From Phoronis australis (lineage: Eukaryota; Phoronida; Phoronidae): a stretch of 64,000 nucleotides of DNA. Positions 26,294-39,400 of this stretch are shown here, piece after piece. The notes beneath the pieces were generated by a model that was given only the letters and a program-made list of their open reading frames with translations, was not told the origin of the DNA and searched no databases. The translations under genes and the position numbers were made by a program. The stretch lies in NCBI GenBank assembly GCA_002633005.1, contig NMRA01000370.1, positions 128,229 through 192,228 on the forward strand. The letters are read 5' to 3'. Every line of letters begins with the position of its first letter. Position 1 is the stretch's first letter.

Positions 26294-26682
26294 AGATTTG
26301 TACCAAATGTAAAATTGATGACTGTCCAGGGAAGGTTTAGTGGACTTGATGGACTTGATAGAGAGGACAGAATATGTCCCTGCTGTGAAAGTGGAAAAGT
26401 GGAAACAGAATTACACTTTCTTCTTGATTGTTATTTATATTCTGATCTACGTCTGCTGTTCTTACCGAGAGATGATAAGGAGGACGAGAAAGCGTTCAGA
26501 AAGTTTTTACACACTCGTGATTTAGCTGTCCTGAGAAAAGTTGCTTGATAATTAATGCGGATAAACGTCGAAATGAGTTCCTTGATATGAATTAATTTAT
26601 ATTTGAAAAATCGTGTACTTTCTATGTATTACATATTTGTAATGTGGGCCGGAAGCCTGTTACATGAAATAAACCTAGTTTG
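26294..26682 (+). mobile_element. 3' end of a non-LTR retrotransposon (zinc-knuckle tail and 3' UTR)
   Basis: The frame to 26548 encodes a Cys-Cys-His-Cys segment, ICPCCESGKVETELHFLLDC, typical of the C-terminal end of LINE reverse transcriptase polyproteins, then YSDLRLLF and a charged tail with a stop. It is followed by AATGTGGGCCGGAAGCCTGT then TACATGAAATAAA, a common LINE 3' UTR form. The 5' part is missing, as in a 5'-truncated insertion. Confidence 0.75.
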
Positions 26683-27280
26683 TGTCCTACAAGAAAAAAT
26701 GAACATTTTTAGTTTTGATGTGAACCTTGTAATTTGTCATGTGTCAAAAAGCCCACTTTGATGATAAAATCAACGATATTTGGCATGCCACTCAAGCAGA
26801 AATGTAAGGTACTGAAATGGATTTTGTATAGTACTTATGCATAAACAACAATGTTTGAGATTGAATTCTACAACACATTACGTTAACAAAGAGTGTCGGA
26901 ACTGTTGAATATGAAAAGACTTGGGTGTGATAGAATCCTTTTCAGCCCTCAATTTAACATGGCCAGGGGCTGGTATCGTTNTTGTGTCCTACAAGAAAAA
27001 ATGAACATTTTTAGTTTTGATGTGAACCTTGTAATTTGTCGTGTCAAAAAGCCCACTTTGATGATAAAATCAACGATATTTGGCATGCCACTCAAGCAGA
27101 AATGTAAGGTACTGAAATGGATTTTGTATAGTACTTATGCATAAACAACAATGTTTGAGATTGAATTCTACAACACATTACGTTAACAAAGAGTGTCGGA
27201 ACTGTTGAATATGAAAAGACTTGGGTGTGATAGAATCCTTTTCAGCCCTCAATTTAACATGGCCAGGGGCTGGTATCGTT
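26680..27280 (+). repeat. ~300-bp direct duplication around a single N
   Basis: 26680-26980 and 26982-27280 are nearly identical (one 2-base difference seen) and are separated only by N at 26981. The first copy follows directly on the LINE 3' end. The pattern is typical of a draft-assembly join that kept an overlap twice, although a true recent duplication is possible. Confidence 0.9.
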
Positions 27281-28215
27281 TGATATAAATTTTTTCATTC
27301 ATGATGGCTCTGCCCTTGTTCCTAAATGAACGGCACATCGATGTTCATATGAAAACAATGAAGATATGTAAATAGAATAATGTGTTTGGTTTTTTATTTT
27401 ATAAAGTAATGAGAAACCCAGGTGGTTCTAAATATTGGCTAGCCTTCAGATTAATATTGACTTTTTAGTTTTCTTCAATGCATTTGGTTTTATCTTTGAT
27501 TAAAATGGTAATTGAACAATGAATGTTCTGTTTTTCCAGTCAGTTGCCCCCTCCCCCTTCACCCATACAGTGTCACTCCACCTGCCAAGTCTGTCAACCA
27601 CTTGAATTTTATCTTTGATTTTAAAGGTTATGTTCCTAATTATCCTTCTTTACCAGAACCACTCATGGTGACGATGGTTCGTCAATGCGAATGTCCCAGA
27701 CAGCAAGGGACAATGGACTGGGCCGCTAAGTGAAGTAAAAAGCCAAACCTGCAACATCTTTCAATAAACAGGCCATTTCTAGCTAAAATAAACTTAATAT
27801 TTCACTTATTGGATTAATCTTGTGTTCAGATTGTAGAGTTGAATGGTCACAGCACGGAACGATTTTTCGGACTGTTTCCCGCTGCTCAATATCTATACAC
27901 AATATTTGGGTCCAACATTGGTTGGACAAAACGTAATTCTAATCACTGTGGTTCTACTGAATGGATTTTGAAAATTCAGAGACGATAACTACATACTTTA
28001 TTATGGATATTACTGATACAATACTTTCACAAATGTAAGTGCGTCAGATGAATAGGTAATTAAAATATCTCCGCCAAGTTAAAATGACTTGTCAGCAGAG
28101 ATAATATTGGTCATTATCCCTTGCTTCTTGTGGTTTTTCTAGGCTCATGAGCTTTTAATGATCATTTTAGTAATATCAAAGAGTTACATATTGATTTGGC
28201 GTGAAATTCAAAACT
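27281..28215. other. Spacer with a GC-richer exon-like patch at 27540-27735
   Basis: Two patches after TTTTTCCAG| (27540) and CTTTACCAG| (27658) are richer in GC than their surroundings and hold open frames, the second ending near a GTGAAGT donor. On the opposite strand the same patch has GTCACCATGAGTGG and a GTAAAG donor. I cannot assign it to a gene or choose a strand. Confidence 0.25.
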
Positions 28216-28287
28216 TGGCTTGCGAGGGATTTGAACTTGGGTCTCAGAATTTACAAGTGCACATGTTACCACTAAGCCATGGCATGC
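28216..28287 (-). repeat. tRNA-like sequence, probably SINE-derived or a tRNA pseudogene
   Basis: The - strand reads TGGCTTAGTGGTAAC (A-box-like) and, about 35 bases on, GTTCAAATCC (B box) in a plausible T arm. The acceptor arms do not pair properly, so it is unlikely to be functional. Confidence 0.55.
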
Positions 28288-28741
28288 TTACCTCAAGCAG
28301 AGTTGAAACAAATGTATATAAACAAGTTGTTCCCAAGGATACTCAGTGTTTGAGGCGCATTACTTGAGTGTAATATTACTCAACTTAAAAAGGGAACTTT
28401 CAAACATTTATTTATTGTTGTACGCGAAACAATTAAACTTCAAAAAACAGTATGCTTTGCAGCTGAATAAATAACCGTTCTGATCAATAACAAACCTCTG
28501 TCAAATACCAAATATGCAAAAATACAAGTTTGACAGAAGAGATGACAAGTATTCCTATATTTTTGTAGTGTTGACCTGATGACCTATTGTGTAATCCAAG
28601 TAGTTCCAAAAACATCAACATGAAGGAACTGAAAGTTTCTACTAGACAGCAAGTGTTCTTGAGTGATGTTTTTGTTGAAAGCCATCACGTTCTTAATAAT
28701 ACCTTTAATAACGCCAGAACCATTCAGTAATCTTTATTTAG

Positions 28742-28825
28742 TATAGGGGAGCATGCAGCAATCTGTATGATGTGGGCCGCAAACAAGCGAGTGTTCATGA
28801 GTTTTGGACCTCTCTCTCACCCTGG
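28742..28825 (+). CDS. Candidate exon, possibly of the GTF3C1 gene
   Basis: 84 bases between TTTATTTAG| and CCCTGG|GTAAGT, open in phase 0 as YRGACSNLYDVGRKQASVHE then FWTSLSPW. It is GC-richer than its surroundings and has a near-perfect donor. Its phase does not join directly to the exon at 33420, so another exon would be needed between them. No family match is certain. Confidence 0.3.
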
Positions 28826-30613
28826 GTAAGTGCTGAATGCCAGGGGGTGTAACCTAATGAAATGGTAAATGACGCTCACTCAGCATAAAGAAATTAAAAT
28901 ATTACAAAGTTAAGCTCTTTTAAAGGTTAGATAAAGGTGGTTAACTTTATGAAAGTTACTTGTAAAGGTTCAATCATCCTAAACGATCTTTAGTCTGAAT
29001 ACGGAAGCTTGTCACATTCTGTACTACAGTTTGGTTTTGAATAGAAGAGCTTCGATGCTGTTACCTCCTTCCAGGTATTGTTATCCTAATAACCAGGTCT
29101 ACTTGATCTTCTTTGGTACAAAAATATAAATGTATAAATGATTTCTTACCTCTGATTAGTTGAATGTCTCATCAACATTACTAATTGTGCTTGCTTGTTT
29201 TGCTCTCATCATAAGTATTCTTTGAGGTAACTTATAGTGGTTCAGTGACAGTTTTTAGGGAGAGCTTTTGAAAGTGAATACTATATAAGATCTTCACAGA
29301 CAAGGAGTTGCTCTGTTGTGTACATACTCTTGATGGTACTTCTGTTCAGGGGTACAGAGATGCCATGTTGGTGTATCACTTTTGATTTAAAACTCCCTTT
29401 TTCACCAGGCATAGGATTAAATTTCTTTGAATTTGAAAAAGTAATACTAATTGTTTTTTCCAGTTTTCAAAAACTCAGGACGTTGCTAATTGCTAAAAAT
29501 GCTTGAGATTGTCTTAGCGAATTTTCCTTATATTTTTTATGTGAAAAGTAATAGATTACGTGATGGACTTCATCTTTTCACGTCGAATTCAAGTAAATAA
29601 TTACCAAGGTTTTTTTTCCAATTTTCAAAAGCTCACGGTGTTGCTAAAAATGCTCAAGATTGCCTTGTCACATTCCCCAGATATTTTTGATCTCCTTCAA
29701 GCAAATTAATGTTTTGTACTCTCATGAAAATGGCACCTTGTTATTAATATTATTAATTACTGATTGAAAAATCTGTGCACACGGTAACTACAACTACGAA
29801 AAGTGATAAATGCAATCACAGAAAGCTCTCAGCTTTATTACTTGTGTATCCAAGAAATTTAAAAACTCATTAGATACGTTGCCAGTCTCATCATATGACG
29901 CTTTTCAGAACTTGTTTTACTGGGTAACGAAGCACTTATCTTTTTTGATTGAACGATCGGTAGGCTCTGTGCCTTTCTTATTAAACATTAGAATAGTACG
30001 TTGCAAGCAATTACGCAGTATTTGTACTGTGCGTTTTGTACGAAAATACCGTGGAATTTCCTTAAGTATGATTTCTTGGCTTTCAACGTAATGACGAGAA
30101 GTAAATATCTTGCAACTTCTTTTTTACAACTGGCACCACAAATATAGCAACTCCACTGTTTTCTTATTGCAAGGGGACAACTACAGTTTTCTCATATCAG
30201 TATTTTTATAAGCAAATACAGGGTGACTCAAAAATGCCACCCATGAAAACGAAAATGTCAGTTACCTTTTTGTCTCCGCAAATTTTAATTAGCTCCCAAA
30301 ATGTAGGAAACTTGTACGAGGGAGAATACCTCACTAACTGCTGTGTTAATGTAGGTTTCACTGGCACGTTCACCCTTATCAACCGTTCGGGTGAATCTCA
30401 CCCCAACTTCTCAAAAATTATTGTTTTTATATGCCCACGCTTGCTTTAACAGTCACTCTCTGATTTTGAAGTTCCCCAGTTTAAACCCTCTGGGCATTAA
30501 ACCAGATGCTTGTGACATTCTGAAATAGATTTTAGGTTAGCTATTACCTATAACTATTTGTGAATAAATAAAATATGTGTTGGAATGCCGTGCAATTACC
30601 ATTGGTTAACATG
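28826..30613. other. No gene seen; diverged tandem pair at 29455-29700
   Basis: AT-rich. TTTTCAAAAACTCAGGACGT with GCTAAAAATGCTTGAGATTG (29455-29560) recurs diverged about 157 bases later (29608-29700), like monomers of a decayed satellite. No exon recognised. Confidence 0.45.
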
Positions 30614-30857
30614 AGTTAAATAGTATAAAGTAAAATGACAAAGGTCGGTTTAAAATCTGTTGAAATATCCCCAATGTTTCCAGCAATACAGTCTCTATGT
30701 GAAAGGCATGACACAGACTGCTAAATATAGATATAAATCTATCCATTCTGAGAGTCTGTGTCATGCCTTTGACAAGGAGATCATACCACTCAACAGTGTG
30801 GAATATTTTAATTAATTTTATACAGATGTTCATCTTTTTACTTTATACTATTTAACT
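30614..30857. mobile_element. Palindromic MITE-like element
   Basis: The outer arms AGTTAAATAGTATAAAGTAA and TTACTTTATACTATTTAACT are perfect inverted repeats of at least 20 bp. An inner pair, AAAGGCATGACACAGACT and AGTCTGTGTCATGCCTTT, lies near the centre. Between the pairs the sequence is unpaired. No coding capacity. Confidence 0.85.
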
Positions 30858-31085
30858 ATTAGGTTAATTTATTATGTGTCACTTATTACTGATCATATCC
30901 AGAGTATTTGCAATTTCAAGAGTTTCTAAACTTGTAGATTTGCTTTATAAAATAGAACCTTTTGTAGACTTTTGAGCTACCAAAGTGAAGTGAACCTATT
31001 TATAGGGAATCATGCCAAGAAAAAATCTTTTTGTAGGGAAACTCAGGTCGCGAAATTGTCACCCTTGTGAGAAGCACATCCGGTA

Positions 31086-31243
31086 CATGGGCGGATCTAG
31101 AATTTTGAGTTAGGGGGGGCCACGGTAGAGTATTACCCAGGATTTTGCCCGTCAGACATTCGCACCCCCGAAATGCCAAATGGAATCTGGGAGAATTTTA
31201 GGGCGGACCATGGCCCCCTTGGACCCCTCTAAATCCGCCACTG
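31086..31243. mobile_element. Short hAT-like element, CATGGGCGGATCTAG ends
   Basis: The left end CATGGGCGGATCTAG and right end (inward) CAGTGGCGGATTTAG resemble the ends of the larger hAT element at 50227-52598. At 158 bp it is an internally deleted derivative. No target duplication seen. Confidence 0.65.
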
Positions 31244-33419
31244 CTTTATACCTCTTTTTGGGAGTACCTCCCGGGTCATCACTGAAATTTTTAGTGTGGC
31301 TTGTGAGGTTTTGATTGTCTTTTTAAAAAGCTACAATAGTCATCTTGGTGAGGAAAAGTGAGTAAGGCTGTCTGGAAGTGTTGGAAGTGGTGCTGACCAT
31401 ACTGCCCAAGGGTCAGTCTGCTTTTCTGGACTCCCTGCTTCTGTTTTCATGGTAAACCTTCCTGAAGTAGTATATTCCCACTTTTCATTTACATTTATAG
31501 AATTTAAATTGTGAATTTTATTGTAACTTTGTGTCAGACTCGCCAAGCGTGAAATACCCCATGAAGATAGCTCAAAAGTTGTTTTTGGAATGTTTTATCA
31601 AAAGTTGTCTTTGGAATGTTTTGTGATTCAGGGAGCCCAGAGTGTTAAATTGAAAGTAAACATGTTTACAACCTTGTGAATGGCTCTGTGGGATTCTCTG
31701 TCTACTGTTTAATTGGTGTGTGACATTTTAGTGGGATGGTTGTCTACACAGAGTGAATATCAAGGCAATGAGTATTGGGTGGCTCTGCACTCTTAGACAT
31801 CCCATGAGATCTCTATGGATTACGTATTGATATTTATTTGATTGTGTTTTTGAATAATTTGTTAGACTGTGATTATATTGGGTTAGGCAAATGATATGGT
31901 GTTGTAGACTGATTCAACTTTTCCGTTGTCATCAGATTTCTATCATGGTCTAATGGATTATAGTGAAGAGGTATTTGTGTACTAAAATAATTGTATATAT
32001 ATATAGATTTCTTTGTACTTTTTAACCCAGATATAATGCGCTTTCTGGGTTATGTATATTCATTGTATCGAAGATTTCGTAATCAACATTATAAAGAAAA
32101 AATAATGAAGAGGCAAAAGCCCATGATTTTGCTCATTTTGCTTGTAGGCTTTCCTAAGAACCACATACGTGTGTGTGTGCGTGTGTGCGTGCATGTGTGT
32201 AAATAGTTGCTTTAAGAATATCTTGAACCTATTTTCACAGGTTCAAGATAATGATGTTGGCGGAAAGTTGAGCAAAAACTTGTTGGCTTTGAGTCGCGCT
32301 TCAAAAAATAGAGGACAAAATATTCTTTCTGCATTAAAATTTACCGCAGACCACACCAAGTTTCATTTGCACTCTGGTATTATGACTGGAAATTCCAGAT
32401 CATTTTGTACGATTACTTTTGCCATATGTTGTTACTACAACATTACTGAAGTAGATACTGTACTTTTGATTTGCTTAATGGGGTCTGTCATTGTCTCTTA
32501 TGCGACTGTGCTGTGGATGAAGTGAAGGAAAAGTTAATTACTTAATTACCTGCAGGATTCTCTAATGCTACAAAACACCTCTGTTTTGAAGAAATGTCAA
32601 TCTGCCCTTGAAAGTATCAGCTTATGCGACAAGCCATAAGCAAAATAATCAACTTAGTTGAAAATGAGAGATTGGAGAACAGAAGATAGTTTTTGATAAG
32701 TTTCTCCGAATTACGTTTTGGTGAACAAAGGTTTTTCATTGGTTTTCAAAAATTACTACTGTCCATAGAGCATAGTTAGAAGCGGGATAAGTTTGTCTGA
32801 AGATAGCAAAGTTTATAAACACGGCTCTGAGGGAACTAAGACAGTTAACCGTATAGTTTCACGGAGTTCTTAGTGCGTGAGTTTAGATTTTGCGTCATTG
32901 AGCAGCGGAGAGCACGTTGTTTCTCACATGCTTTCTATGACTGCTCAAACATTTTATTAAATAGGGTAAAGATTCTCCAATTTGGGTGGGTCTCTAAAAT
33001 CTGGGACACTGAAATTGAATCTTCTTCATTCTGAAGATTGGGACAAGATATATTTTGGCGTTTTTCTTAAATATTGAACACTGCATTTTGCATCAACAAA
33101 GTCTGAAACAAAATTGTCCAAAATAGCTGCCTACATAGAATTTGTCTTTCTTGTAAGTCTTGAATTTGGGATGGACATTATTGGCTATGGCTAAAACTTA
33201 GTACTTACTTGAGCAAAATGTTAAAATTGTAGACTGTAGAATTTTTACCGCACACTGTTTGTTTCTCTGCATTGTGAGCATGTGTTTTCTCGTGCTCAGA
33301 TTACTCGGGGAAATCCTTTGCTTGTATTAAGTTCTTGTACGGGATTTTCAAGAGTCATTTCCATACTTAAATGATATTTGGTTTTTAATAACACTTCAAA
33401 CGTGGAATTTTTTTATAAG
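31244..33419. other. No gene seen; short GT-rich tract at 32168-32202
   Basis: Upstream spacer or intron of the GTF3C1 exons. A frame after a TTTTCACAG acceptor at 32241 lacks a donor and merges into repeat R1-like text near 32380. An inverted pair ATCTTGAACCT/AGGTTCAAGAT flanks that acceptor. Confidence 0.4.
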
Positions 33420-33483
33420 ATGGCAGATAGAAGGCAAATCTGTGACAGTGTTTGCGGAGGTGTCCTTAACAGCTGTCTCGCAA
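33420..33483 (+). CDS. GTF3C1: GTF3C1 internal exon (first one placed)
   Basis: A 64-base exon after acceptor TTTTATAAG|A encodes WQIEGKSVTVFAEVSLTAVS plus Q, ending at CAA|GTAATA in phase with the next exon. It completes the wing leading to VLRVGVTVPKY. The donor is not a strong consensus, but phase and sense of the joined protein support it. Confidence 0.65.
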
Positions 33484-36400
33484 GTAATACACATGACGTT
33501 AATATGCAAAATGTTAATTTTCTGCCCATTCACTTGTGATCGCTGTCTGCCTTCTGGTTGAACAGCATGTAAATGCCGTGTTAGAAATGTAAGTTAATGA
33601 CTTTGAAACTTACAAAGTACTTTATGTCTTATACAGGTGAATTACACCGTAGAATGCTTTTTAGCATTTTATAACTACTCTAACTTATTGTCTGAAATTG
33701 ATGGGACCATCCTGATTTAGGGCATTCAGTTTAAATGTGACATTTTTGTAGTTTTAAGTAATGTTGTTCTTATGTCTGTATGATTTTATTACCTTACCAC
33801 AGGTTCTCCGTGTTGGTGTGACAGTTCCGAAGTACGTGACCTTTGACAATGCCCATCCCTGGCTTACCCACATCCTGAAAAACACGAGAGGGAGGGGCAA
33901 TACAGTAAGCAGTGTCAACGTGACAGCTGGAACTCATCCCGATTCGAGGCACCTGGTAAGTCGTCAGTAAATTTGTACAATTCTGCTATCATCAATAGGC
34001 CCGTTTATCTGGAAATTGGATGTAAGGTCCTTTGTATGGAGTTGAAAGATCGGTGAGGGCGTTGGTGATCGCTTAATGCTTTACAGCGAATAAAACACTT
34101 TGTAAAGTAAAACGGTGATTTTTCGAAATATTCCTCGTAAATAGTAAGTTGTTAGGATCATTTTGATCTGATGAAATATTATGAAAATTACCCAAAATAG
34201 ATGCATTGGGTTTTGGTTCTCTTGTACCTGTTGATAATACGTGTTGATGAATGGTTTTAGTTACTCTTAAAGCAATAGGTCTGTAGTAAGTAATTGATCT
34301 GCGACTGTCATGATGTCGGACAAAAAAGCACAGGAACACTAGCAATAGACTAACATCATATGCCTGGATCTAGCCACTATTTAGAAACCGCTGTCGTCTG
34401 GAGTTGAAACCCATACCCGAAGGTTTTTTCATTGCAACGCATCGCTTACAGCCTTGTGCAGTGACACATGTTCCTGAGGCTATTTTTATCTGAAATATAT
34501 TTTTAGAGTTTATTTTATTACAGCCTGTTTAGATCATTAGATTGGGACTGAGTGGTGTCTGTTGATGGCATGTGTGGCTTCGTTCACAGCTGCAAATTTG
34601 ATTTGTTCGTGATTTGGCTTGGCATAATTTTAGCTGCATTAACTAACTCAGAACAACTCAGAAGGGATGTTGAAAAAATCGAATCGAAATTGTTCAATTT
34701 GCCAGCCCTTATACAATTTCCTCAACTTTTCTGTCTTCAATGAAATTTCTGGCAATCAACTAGTAGCAGTGTTTCATCAAAGAGAAAAACAAATTGATTC
34801 TTTGACGTTTGGCAGTGTTTTGTTTATTATTTTTTCATTATTGTTTATTTTGTGTTCTATTTTGAGTATTCATTTATTATCACAATTTGATTCCATCCTA
34901 TTGTTTTTCTTCTTATCGATTTTGTTTTTTTACCTTTTCAATGTAATTGTCTCATGATTACACATTTACAGCCTGATGGCAATAATGCCAGTTCTAACAC
35001 TGAAGTCACCATTGGACATTCCGTCTCGGACACTTCCAGTGAAGCCATTCCAAAACCTAAAAGGTAACATTTGTTCACATTGTTGCTGCATGCTCTGTTT
35101 TATTTTAATGGTTTGATGCATGGTGCCATTTTGCTCTCAGAACTAAATGCGAGAAATAAATTAAGGTACTGTTTCAGTTAAAGTTGCATTTCGCCAGCCT
35201 GATTAGCTGTCGACGTTAAATTCTTAACGAAAGCGGGGTTTAAGAGCATTACCAAACTTATCCGATACTGAATTGTTGCTAAATGAACTGACAACTCGCG
35301 TCACAGGAGATACGTGCATTCGCCACTTTCAAATTTGTAACTTTAGCGTTGGCCCACCCCAATAAATACTGAAGTGTTTTTCTTGAGTCACTGATGGTTT
35401 TGATGTTCTTGCTGACAACACAAGTCATGTTCTGTCATGTTAAGGAAAATATGAGATCAACGATATGAGCGTAAATGACTTAATTTACTTTCTTGCTGCT
35501 AATTAGTGAGGAAATGTAGTTTTAATAGATTTGGTATTTAGAATTTGAACTTGTATAAGAGTATGCAGAAGTATTTTAGCTAAAAGTCCCATCAGTTTAC
35601 TAGGGAGTCAAACTTATACTTGAGTCCTGAAAGTCTAAATTTTAGTTGCAGTGGGCAGTGAGATTTTAAAGGGGGTCTGCGTTTAAAGTCCCACTCATGG
35701 GATATGACCACCCCAGTACAAAACGGCACCTCTATTGTAAATAACTCCCTCTTCGACAAAATCGTAGATTCGCCGGTGGTAGGTGTGACTAACCCCTTGT
35801 TGATTTTTTACAAATTTTATCGGAAATTTCCTGATTTCCTTGTGTGTTTGTTACCATTGACAAATGCCTGGTTGATGCAACTGTTTTAAGTATCTCTGCC
35901 TAGGAGTAATGAGTTGTTCTTAAAATAAAGGCAGATAACAAATGAACTGTGTGGTCTGATAATGTTGGGTATGTTGGACAAGGAGAATTATGCAGTAAAA
36001 ATGAGCTCTAATTTATGAAATATTGTTATCTTTTTTGTCAGTAAAAATGTTTACCCTCTTGCTTAACAGCACTTATTGTGAAGTTCAAGTGCTGAGCCGA
36101 CCATGGCGCAAGCCGGAAGGAGGCTTGAACAAAGACGTGTTCTCCATGATGCTGTCAGGTTTGATGTCATACATCATGTCTAATCCTGGTGTCACGTTCT
36201 TGCGCGTCAAGACCATGTACTCGCCATTCCTTCAACCCATGGCTGTGCTGGAACTCCTCGAGGTATGGCTTCTTTTCAACATTGCATAAAACAGATGAAC
36301 CCCTCTCATTACAGTACAGAAAAGTTTCCTCGAATCCAGGGCCCGGTCTCCAATCTTCGTACTCAGACTCATACTCATTCTCGAGATTTCATACTCAAAA

Positions 36401-39400
36401 TCGTGCTCACTGGAGTCGTACTCAAAAAAGCGTATCTAATGTCGTATTTCGAGTAGACTCCAAACGTACTCAAATCTGACACTCATACTCGAGTTGCTAT
36501 GGAACTCTTTATGATGTGAAATGCAAAATCACGCAAAGCCGCGCTGATTCATCGCTCCCTATTAGAATAGACCACCCCAGGAACTAGGCCTACATTATCG
36601 TCTGCTGTCGCTACAACTACAAGAGTATGTCTATAACGTGGAAATCTGAGTGTTCTGTAACTGTTATTCATTTTATAGTTTCAATAAATATATTCTTATG
36701 CCATGTCTTTGATACATTTGGCAATTATTAAGCTTTACTTCTCGAGTTCCTCACCCAGTCCCAAAAATGTCTTAAGAAATTTGTAACAGCTTATCACATC
36801 ACATCTCTGTTGCTAATTCAGTCTTGACATAAAACCCATTGCTGTGTAGGCCTACGTTGATGTCAAACTTTGATACTGGATCTTTGTATTTTACCGGGAT
36901 GTATCAAGTGAGTTGACATTTAGCACGTGAGTTAAAAAACAATACTTGTGCAGGCATTCATAGTTCACCAGTGGCAATGAACGGGACGAGACGTCTACTT
37001 AGAAATCGGCAAACAAAATCAGTAATTCCATTTGGGGATTGAGGAATTATAGATGACTAAGTTATGATGAGAAATGTACCTGACAGGGAAGCGAACTTTT
37101 TTTAACTTCCCTCCCCTCCTCGTCTTTTGGAAACCCTACAAAACGTCGGCACACATACCGAAATAAAGGCAGCACAAACTTCTCACACGACTTTTCTCAC
37201 AACTGCTTTCGACGCTTGTTATTACTCGCCGACAAGGGGATTACAATGCGCCTGTTGCCAGGAACTGTAGAGGTAGAATGGCGGTCATAACATACAGTGA
37301 TACGGCGGGTTAATTAGGTGAAGAATAAGAAGATTTAAGATGAAAACTATTATCTCTGAACTGAAATTGAAGTGCTGAGATACGGTAAGAGGACTTATGT
37401 TTTTTAATTTGCTGTGTTTCTTGGTTCCCTTTCTATATTTTGTTCTCTGGCTCGTATTTATTTTCGAGTACGATTTCAAGCACACTGCCATACCAAACTT
37501 GAAATTTGAGCATAGACTCCGAATTTTTAATCAAAATCGTACTCGAAATATAGATGAGATACACTTCAGTTCGAGTACACTCGAAAACTGAGTTCGTGCT
37601 CGAAATTTCGAGTACAGATTTTTCGAGTATGACATTGAATACACCAAAGCTGAGTCTGTACTCGAGTTGAGTATGAAGTGTGAGTTTGAGCATGATTCGA
37701 GTCTGAGTACGGAGATTGGAGACCGGGCCCTGACCTAAATAATTGTCGAAATTTTGACGTTGCCAATTTCAAAAGTTCACTGCTTTATTCAAAATTCTCA
37801 AAATTTCATCATATGTTTGTGATATCCGTACAATATTAATTCTCCAATTAATTACAGTTTATTCGTGTTTACTTTTGTTGAAAATAAAATTTCACTGTTT
37901 TACTGTATTGCTTTGAATTGAAAAAATGGCCATATGTCAATGGGTTGATGCGGAAAGCCATGCCACACTCCGTGATGACATTCAACTTCAATGCATGCTT
38001 TAGCAGTGTTAAGATCACTGATTAGGGATGGTATAAATAAGTTAGGTCACCCTATTATGTTGCTCGGGCAGGTGACAGGAGAGACGAGTACAAATCAACC
38101 AAGGAATAGCAGTTATATTGAGTTGTATTGAGTGTTTTTCTCTTTTCTTCTGTTGCAGTTAATCGATTGTTGCAATTCAAACACTGAACAAGTTCAATTT
38201 TCAAAGACGGATTTAGTATTTTTAGTCTGCAGTGTCTAAAATGGGTGGGGAAGAGTGTTGCCACCAACAGGCAGTAGTTATCAATGACACCTATCTATGT
38301 TCTTTAACTCCCAAGTCTTTAATAAAAAGTCCAGGAGCTGTGGTAAGTGGCTATTATAATCCCAACTAGTAAGAACCATTCAGAGTTGCATGGTGGGAAA
38401 TGTGAGGTAGAGCGCTGTGGAAGACTGACTCCGAAATACCAGTTTCACTCTCAGATTTTGCAGTAATTAGTGTGTCCATTTACAAGTCTCTATGGAAATC
38501 CTGATATTACATCACAGCCACATTGTAGTTTGAACAATCACAAAATAATGTCAATCCCAGTTGAAGTTGTGTATGATTATCGGACCACTGACTACACAGT
38601 TTGATTGTCAATTCAGCAATGTGAATTTCACCCTTCATGATTGACTACACGCATTTACTAATAACGTGTTAAACTGGTAACAGGCCTTCTTTCAAGCAAG
38701 TCTCATTGATCGCCAAACTATTTTCCACACTCATAAGTTTCAGCAATAACTTCTCGTCTAGTCCCATTGTCTAATTCGAACAGGAGACGTCCAACACTCG
38801 TTGGCATACAACACCAAAATGAGACACGAATCACAGCAGCTATTTATTCTCTGTACTTTGACCTTCCTTGGTCATCTGAGGAGTGACTAAAATGCTAGGA
38901 GAGGCAACAGAGGCCACCGGGACGTAGCTGAGAAAATAATGCAAAAGTAACACAATGGGACATCAAGCAATGCATACACAAGTGCGCTACTAACATATTA
39001 TTGTTGTCTGTTATTGTGCCCACCTGAGTATACAGTTGTTCCAGGTGTTGGAGAAACTCAAGTGCGTTCACTGTGTCTACCTCAAGCCAACAAACCGATG
39101 CACACTCTTCTCTCCATGCCAGTCACCCAAGATAAGTAAGTTATTTGAATGCCCTGCCTTTACTGGGGCTCACTCACTGTGACTGCTATGCTGGGACACG
39201 TGTTCTGCGTAGCATTCCATGGACCAAGTTTCTTGCAACGAAAGTGAGATGACGCAAAACTGGGCTCGGAGGAGTAAGAAACACGTCACTGCAATCCACA
39301 GTTGTCTATCAATCCGTCATGATGAGTTGTCTCCCAGTTCGTGCGCCAATTAGCTAATAAGATTTTGATGTTGAAGATAGTTCTGCGTATCAATCAGCCA

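Noticed and set aside
31340-31546. Possible exon with a TTTTCATG|GTAAAC donor
   Set aside because: Both strands are open over this stretch and no acceptor gives a convincing peptide.
32241-32525. Frame after a TTTTCACAG acceptor, VQDNDVGGKLSK...
   Set aside because: No donor where needed, and it runs into sequence related to repeat R1.
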